10,995 bases of DNA from DASROJ01 sp035646975. GTDB lineage: Bacteria > Acidobacteriota > Polarisedimenticolia > JACPZX01 > DASXTC01. Below the pieces are notes generated by a model. It had not been told where the DNA came from and ran no database searches. It was given only the letters and a program-made list of their open reading frames with translations. Positions 6,937 through 10,995 of this stretch are shown here, piece by piece (within the stretch, counting starts at the first letter, position 1; each line of letters starts with the position of its first letter). The translations under genes and the position numbers were made by a program. The stretch spans positions 1 to 10,995 of the forward strand of contig DASROJ010000007.1 in assembly GCA_035646975.1 (NCBI GenBank), written 5' to 3'.

Positions 6937-7929
6937 CTAGGAGCCGCCCAGAGGCAGCGCCAGCACCAGCGTGGTGTACCAGTCGATGATCTGCCGGCCC
7001 CAGAACATGCTCAGGATCGCCGCGATGCCGAGAAATGGCCCGAACGGCACCGCCGACTTCATGCTGCGACGTCCCACCAGAACGAGCGGCACGACGTAGA
7101 GCGAGCCGATCACCGAGCCGAGCAGCATCGTCAGCAGCACGTTGGACACCCCGAGAAAGGCGCCGACCATCATCAGCATCTTGACATCGCCAAGACCCAG
7201 CCCTTCGCGGCGCTCATCATCGCCGTCCGGTTCGTCCCCGGCTGCTTCATCGCCCTCGCCCTCGCCCCCCGGGGACTCCTGGCGCGTTGCCGGAGTCGGC
7301 TCCGGGCCCGCCACCGGCTCCACGGCACCGGTCAGCGTCGGGCCGGAGGTCGTCGCCGCGGCGCCGGGCCAGCCGGGCATCCGGACCCCGCCGACGCGAA
7401 ACGTCCTGATGCGAGCCCAGGCCATGTACGCGGCGCGGATCATCAACGGCACCAGGCCACCCACCGCGGCGCCGAGCATCGCATCCACGCGGCCCGGCTC
7501 GGATGTGAAAAACGACAACACGAGCCCCACGACGGTGCCCGGTATCGTGACCAGGTCTGGCAGGATGCCGTGTTTCCAGTCAATCGGCACCAGCACGAGC
7601 AGCGACAGCGCCAGGTACGACAGGGCGACCCACCGAAGCGTCAGCCCGTGGCGCAGGCAGAGCTGCACCAGCATCAGCGCCGAAGTCGCTTCCACGACCG
7701 GGTAGCTCCAGGGGATCGGCGCGTGGCAGGCGCGGCAGCGGCCCCGCAGGACCAGCCATGAAAGGACCGGGATGTTGTCGAACCAGGCGATCGGAGCGCC
7801 GCACTGCGGACAAGCCGAGCCGGGCCACGCCACCGAGCGGCGCTCGGGCATCCGATGGATGCACACGTTGGCGAACGAGCCGAAGATCAACCCGAGCGCC
7901 AGCGCGGCGGCGAGGTCCACCGCCGTCAC
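6937..7929 (-). CDS. pilD: Type IV prepilin peptidase / N-methyltransferase (PilD family)
   Basis: Inner-membrane aspartic protease (A24) that removes prepilin leaders after Gly and methylates the new N-terminal Phe. In 330 residues it shows the N-terminal GSFANVCIHRMP signature, two zinc-type Cys pairs (CPQC 40-43, CRAC 65-68), the first catalytic Asp at 117 (PIDWKHGILPD) and the second at 248 (GLGLGDVKML). Several membrane helices surround these. An insertion of about 60 residues (186-244), rich in Pro, Gly, Asp and Glu, stands just before the GxGD motif and makes the protein longer than usual (260-290). GTG at 7929 overlaps the previous stop by GTGA and has AAGGAG six bases upstream. Its substrates are presumably the minor pilins encoded downstream plus a major pilin elsewhere. 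Confidence 0.93.
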   Translation of the reverse strand: MTAVDLAAALALGLIFGSFANVCIHRMPERRSVAWPGSACPQCGAPIAWFDNIPVLSWLVLRGRCRACHAPIPWSYPVVEATSALMLVQLCLRHGLTLRWVALSYLALSLLVLVPIDWKHGILPDLVTIPGTVVGLVLSFFTSEPGRVDAMLGAAVGGLVPLMIRAAYMAWARIRTFRVGGVRMPGWPGAAATTSGPTLTGAVEPVAGPEPTPATRQESPGGEGEGDEAAGDEPDGDDERREGLGLGDVKMLMMVGAFLGVSNVLLTMLLGSVIGSLYVVPLVLVGRRSMKSAVPFGPFLGIAAILSMFWGRQIIDWYTTLVLALPLGGS

Positions 7930-8786
7930 CGGGCGCTCCTTCGACGAAGCTTGAACGGGCTGCGGCAGGACACCTCGCCGGTACTCCTGTCGTAGAGATA
8001 GGCGTTCCCCTCGGGGTCCACCGGCACGGAATCGATCAGCCGGCGCCGCGCGAGGGCCCCGAGGTCGGCGGGATTGGCGCCGGTTTCCGCGCGCCACGCC
8101 TCCACCGCGTGCCGCAGGGTCTCGAGGTCCACCTCGATGGTCAGGTCATGCACGTGCTCCGACGAGACGCTCCGGATGTAGTCGGTGTCAGCCCCCTCGA
8201 GCACCTCGCGCCAATAGCCGAGCGACGAGCGCTTGTCTCCCATCTTGTTGTACATCTCGGCGCGCAGCCGCTTGACCGCCTTGGGGGCGCCGGGGATCAC
8301 GAGAGCCTTTTCGAAGTAGAGCGCCGCGCGAGTGTAGTCGTGCAGGCGGTCATAGCAGAGGAAACCCGCGTCGAACGAGAGAATCCATTCGGAGGGGTTC
8401 GCCGCGATCCCCTTGTCGAGCAGACGCAGCGCCATCTCGTCCTGGTGGGCCTCCGCGCTCATGATCAGCGCGCCGATCAGGTACGGGTCGACGTATTTCG
8501 GATCCAGCTCGCTGATCACGTTGCCGTAGATGTGCTCGAGAAACGTGAAGCGGTCGGTCTGCTGGTAATTGCTGTAGAACTGGATCGACCAGATATAGAC
8601 GAGATCGGCCAGCACTTCGGGAAAGCCGAGCGAGACGATCTTCAGGTACTTTCCCGAGGGCAGGTAAAGCACCTGGGCGCCCGACGGGCTGGCCGATCGC
8701 AGCGTCTCCATGCGGCCCCAGGACCAGCTGGCCGAGGCCACCGCCACGACGAGCCCCGCGGCGACGAGCGCGCGGCGCCACCTCAC
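7926..8786 (-). CDS. Membrane-anchored TPR-like protein, possible PilG counterpart
   Basis: Protein of 286 residues with one N-terminal hydrophobic segment (about 5-23), probably a signal anchor, and an extracytoplasmic remainder. Helical repeats resembling tetratricopeptide units are visible around 95-200 (DPYLIGALIMSAEAH; GIAANPSEWILSFDAGFLCY; YTRAALYFEKALVIPGAP; LRAEMYNKMGDKRSSLGYW). The C-terminus (VPVDPEGNAYLYDRSTGEV) resembles the end of a small beta motif found in pilin-associated and secreted proteins. I know no defined function. It lies between an ABC-2 permease and the prepilin peptidase, overlapping both neighbours by four bases (GTGA). In M. xanthus, pilG is clustered with the pilHI ABC genes next to pilD, so a role as accessory factor of the ABC module is reasonable inference. 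GTG is supported by AGGAGG eight bases upstream. Confidence 0.72.
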   Translation of the reverse strand: MRWRRALVAAGLVVAVASASWSWGRMETLRSASPSGAQVLYLPSGKYLKIVSLGFPEVLADLVYIWSIQFYSNYQQTDRFTFLEHIYGNVISELDPKYVDPYLIGALIMSAEAHQDEMALRLLDKGIAANPSEWILSFDAGFLCYDRLHDYTRAALYFEKALVIPGAPKAVKRLRAEMYNKMGDKRSSLGYWREVLEGADTDYIRSVSSEHVHDLTIEVDLETLRHAVEAWRAETGANPADLGALARRRLIDSVPVDPEGNAYLYDRSTGEVSCRSPFKLRRRSAR

Positions 8787-9544
8787 AGGAAGTCCCTCCT
8801 GCGGAACACCAGCGCGGCGAGCCCCAGGACGATCGCGGTGTAGGAAAGACCATAGACCGACGCGGCGCACACTTGCGCAAGCGGCACCTCGATGCCGTGC
8901 ACCACCGCACCTTTCACGTTCATCGCATCGAGGTTGGGCAGGAGCCGGTACAGCACGCGGCACACCATCCTGCCGAACTCTCCTTCGAGCTTGTCGGCCA
9001 GAAGCAGAAGACCCCACGACAGGTGGCCGATCACGTAGAAGGTGACGGTGAACAGGCTGCTGAGAATCGGCGTGGAAAAAGATGAGAACAGGATGGCGAT
9101 GGCGGTCACCAGCATCAGCTCGATGAAGATCAGGAAGATCGCCCGGCCGATCGCGAGGTCCATCCATCCCTTGGCGAGCAGCACTCCGAAGAAAAAGGCC
9201 GTCATCACGGCCACGTTGACCGCGAGCACCAGGACGAGCCCGAGGTACTTGCCCAGGATGAACTGCGAGCGCGAGATCGGCTTGGACACCAGCGTATAGA
9301 CGGTGCGCTTCTCGATCTCCTTGAAGACCAGCCCGACACCCACGAAGATCGCCGTGGCCACGCCGAACAGCGAGATCGACGCCAGCCCGATGTCCTTGAC
9401 GATCTTCTCTTCGGCGCCCACCGTCAGCAGGCTGAGTATCCGGCTCGAGCCGATCATCAGGATCGCGAACACCAGGATCAGGTACAGGATCCGGTCCCGG
9501 ATCGCCTCGCGGAACGTGTTGGTGGCAATCGCCAGCGTCTTCAT
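8783..9544 (-). CDS. ABC-2 type transporter permease (PilI-like)
   Basis: Integral membrane protein of 253 residues with about six hydrophobic segments (near 18-40, 55-75, 100-124, 135-153, 160-183, 226-246). The sequence LVFKEIEKRTVYTLVSKPISRSQFILGKY (75-100 region) is the cytoplasmic E-I-E-x-R-T...S-K-P-x-x-R motif typical of ABC-2 permeases of the NosY-like family. It pairs with the ATPase encoded just before, overlapping it by ATGA. Together they should form a homodimeric or heterodimeric exporter or mechanotransducing complex in the inner membrane. In M. xanthus the PilH/PilI pair of this class is needed for pilus formation, and the neighbourhood here supports the same link. The substrate cannot be read from the sequence. 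Confidence 0.88.
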   Translation of the reverse strand: MKTLAIATNTFREAIRDRILYLILVFAILMIGSSRILSLLTVGAEEKIVKDIGLASISLFGVATAIFVGVGLVFKEIEKRTVYTLVSKPISRSQFILGKYLGLVLVLAVNVAVMTAFFFGVLLAKGWMDLAIGRAIFLIFIELMLVTAIAILFSSFSTPILSSLFTVTFYVIGHLSWGLLLLADKLEGEFGRMVCRVLYRLLPNLDAMNVKGAVVHGIEVPLAQVCAASVYGLSYTAIVLGLAALVFRRRDFL

Positions 9545-10470
9545 CGGGCCGCCACCTCCCGGACGTAGAGGTCCTCCAGCGTGTCCCGTCTCGCGGTCAC
9601 CGAGATGAGGCGGCCGCCGCTGGAGCGCACCACGTCGAGCAGACGCTGCAGATCCGCTTCGGCATCCACGCGCACCAGCGACTCGGTGCCGCGCACCGAG
9701 ATCAACGACCCGCTGAATCCGTTGAGCGGCAGCGAGGCGAAGGCGGGGCCCGAAATGGTGACCTCCCACGACGCCACCGCCGGTGACAGCAGGTCGGACA
9801 GCCGACCTGCGAGCGCCACGCGTCCATCCTTGAGGATGCCCACCCGGTCGCAGATCGCCTCGGCGTCCGAAAGGATGTGCGAGGAGAAGAACACGGTCTT
9901 GCCGTGCGCCTTGAGGTCCAGGATCAGGTCCCTGAATTCGCGGCGGCCGATCGGGTCCAATCCGCTCATCGGCTCGTCCAGGATCACGAAATCGGGGTCG
10001 TTGATCAGCGCCTGCGCCATGCCGATTCTCTGCAGCATTCCCTTGGAGTATTTCCTGAGCGGCAGGTCCGCCCGCGTGGACATGCCGACCCGCGCCAGCA
10101 CATCGGCTGCACGACGGTTCCGCTCGGCGCGGCCGTAGCCGAAGAGCTGGCCGTAGAAGCGAAGGAATTCCCTGCCGGTGAGGTACTCGTAGAAATACGG
10201 GTTTTCCGGAAGAAATCCGATGCGCGCCCGCAGGGTCACGCCAAGATGGTCGGCGCCGAAGATCCGGATGGTCCCGGCGTCGGGAAAGATCAGCGCGAGG
10301 ATCATCTTTATCGTGGTGGTCTTTCCCGCGCCGTTCTGCCCGAGCAGACCGAAGACCTCGCCCGGCTCGATGCGCAGATCGAGCCCCTTGATCACCTCGC
10401 GCGATGTCAGCGAGAGATGCCCTTTGTAGGTCTTCCTCAGCCCCTGGATCTCGAGCACCGGTTCGGGCAC
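9541..10470 (-). CDS. ABC transporter ATPase (PilH-like)
   Basis: Cytosolic ATP-binding subunit of about 309 residues. Numbered from the GTG at 10470 it has Walker A GQNGAGKTT (about 44-52), a Q-loop region GFLPENPYFYEYLTG in which Glu occupies the usual Gln place (common in ABC-2 ATPases), signature YSKGMLQRIG, Walker B FVILDEP, D-loop SGLD and the switch His in SSH. A C-terminal domain of about 80 residues follows, as in drug- and Na-export type ATPases. All catalytic residues are present. Start choice: an ATG at 10476 forms an ATGA overlap with the upstream stop, but GGAGG directly abuts that ATG. GTG two codons later has the same GGAGG at six bases and is preferred. It is translationally coupled to the permease. 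Likely partner of pilus assembly by context. Confidence 0.9.
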   Translation of the reverse strand: MPEPVLEIQGLRKTYKGHLSLTSREVIKGLDLRIEPGEVFGLLGQNGAGKTTTIKMILALIFPDAGTIRIFGADHLGVTLRARIGFLPENPYFYEYLTGREFLRFYGQLFGYGRAERNRRAADVLARVGMSTRADLPLRKYSKGMLQRIGMAQALINDPDFVILDEPMSGLDPIGRREFRDLILDLKAHGKTVFFSSHILSDAEAICDRVGILKDGRVALAGRLSDLLSPAVASWEVTISGPAFASLPLNGFSGSLISVRGTESLVRVDAEADLQRLLDVVRSSGGRLISVTARRDTLEDLYVREVAAR

Positions 10471-10472
10471 CG

Positions 10473-10995
10473 TCATCCTCCAACCTGCGTGGACAGGGCA
10501 ACCGCTCTTTCGGTCTCGCCCGCCATCAGCCCTTCGTAGAGACGCTCCTGGCGGCGCACCATGTCATCGATGTCCCAGGGGCCGACCCGGCCCAGCGCCA
10601 TGTCTCCCATGCGCCGGCGCGTTCGTGGATCACGAATCAGCTCCAGTGTCCGCCTCGCCAGCCCCTCGACGTCGCCGGGCGGCAGCAGGTAGCCGGTGAC
10701 CCCCTCCTCGATCGCTTCGGGCGCCCCGTCCACCGAGGTGGCGACGATCGGCAGCCCCGTCGCCATCGCTTCGGGGAAGACGCGCGGCAGCCCCTCCCAA
10801 AGCGATGTGTGGAGCAGGATATCGAACTCCCTGAGGGCCGCCGGCACATCGCGTCTCCACCCGCACAGCGTGATGCCGGCCGACAAGCCTTCGCGCTCGA
10901 CCAGCCGCTCGATCTCGTTTCGCATTCCGCCGTCGCCCACCAGCACGAACCGCGCGCGCGGACCGGCCGGGTCGTCCTGAAGCGCCCTGATGACC
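10473..10995 (-). CDS. GT4-type glycosyltransferase, C-terminal part (5' end beyond window)
   Basis: The frame is open at the right edge; 173 residues of the C-terminal Rossmann half of a GT-B glycosyltransferase are visible. Motifs: FVLVGDGGMRNEIERL near the visible start, GWRRDVPAALREFDILLHTS, then WEGLPRVFPEAMATGLPIVAT, which contains the E-x7-E pair that holds the nucleotide sugar, then DGAPEAIEEGVTGYLLPPGD. This is the classic Glycos_transf_1 pattern of cytosolic enzymes that build surface polysaccharide or glycolipid. The acceptor and sugar cannot be told. An internal ATG at 10946 is not the real start, because homology continues upstream of it. Its stop overlaps the ATG at 10476 of the ABC ATPase region, so it belongs to the same transcript. 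A link to pilus glycosylation is possible but unproven. Confidence 0.88.
   Translation of the reverse strand, partial: VIRALQDDPAGPRARFVLVGDGGMRNEIERLVEREGLSAGITLCGWRRDVPAALREFDILLHTSLWEGLPRVFPEAMATGLPIVATSVDGAPEAIEEGVTGYLLPPGDVEGLARRTLELIRDPRTRRRMGDMALGRVGPWDIDDMVRRQERLYEGLMAGETERAVALSTQVGG
10477..10481 (-). promoter_or_regulatory. Ribosome binding site pointing to a GTG start for the ABC ATPase
   Basis: GGAGG on the minus strand touches the ATG at 10476 with no spacer, which is too close for initiation. GTG at 10470 is six bases away, the usual optimum. The site lies inside the end of the glycosyltransferase frame, two bases before its stop codon, so the two genes remain coupled whichever start is used. 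Confidence 0.6.

Noticed and set aside
6087..8843. Long plus-strand open frames (300 to 362 codons) opposite the kinase, peptidase and TPR-like genes
   Set aside because: The translations are Arg/His/Pro-rich low-complexity products typical of antisense frames in GC-rich DNA. The minus-strand genes carry complete, recognisable motifs.
8783..10501. Apparent 572-codon fusion reading into the permease
   Set aside because: The first two thirds are an off-frame reading of the ATPase gene. The permease proper begins at ATG 9544 inside an ATGA overlap.
1..10995. tRNA, rRNA, CRISPR repeats, insertion sequences, attachment sites
   Set aside because: None was seen on either strand. Genes are contiguous and co-directional with no transposase or integrase motif and no terminal repeats.

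Overview
The window is part of a type IV pilus locus in a high-GC Gram-negative bacterium. The gene set recalls Myxococcus or Geobacter (Deltaproteobacteria sensu lato), but an uncultured phylum with a similar arrangement cannot be excluded. I place the organism only by gene content and composition, because there is no rRNA or other taxonomic marker. Every gene I can support lies on the minus strand, so transcription runs from high to low coordinates.

The first block (10995 to 5028) reads as one tightly coupled operon: the C-terminal end of a GT4-type glycosyltransferase, an ABC ATPase, an ABC-2 permease, a membrane-anchored protein with TPR-like helices, a type IV prepilin peptidase (PilD family) and a membrane-bound sensor histidine kinase of the PilS/NtrB type. 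The first five genes are joined by four successive 4-base start/stop overlaps (ATGA, ATGA, GTGA, GTGA). The kinase follows after 10 bases. ABC ATPase, permease, accessory protein and prepilin peptidase together recall the pilG-pilH-pilI-pilD stretch of Myxococcus xanthus.

A 180-base gap (4848-5027) separates the blocks. It holds a strong GC-rich hairpin just after the kinase stop. It also holds a well-formed sigma-54 type -24/-12 promoter (TGGCAG-N5-TTGCA), whose expected start point lies about 20 bases before the next gene.

The second block (4847 to 1) is a minor pilin operon in the order FimT/GspH-like, PilV-like, PilW-like, PilX-like. PilX runs off the left edge. The first three have a canonical prepilin leader with Glu at +5. 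The PilX-like protein lacks that Glu, as GspK-type tip pseudopilins do. The PilW-like protein is very large (912 residues) and carries three fibronectin type III-like domains, an Ig-like domain and a Cys-containing C-terminal region on a pilin stalk, which suggests a tip adhesin.

The parts fit one picture. The peptidase processes the minor pilins. The kinase, through a response regulator not present here, may control the sigma-54 promoter. The ABC module assists pilus assembly or exports an unknown substrate. A PilY1-type gene could follow beyond the left edge. No RNA genes, CRISPR arrays or mobile elements were seen.
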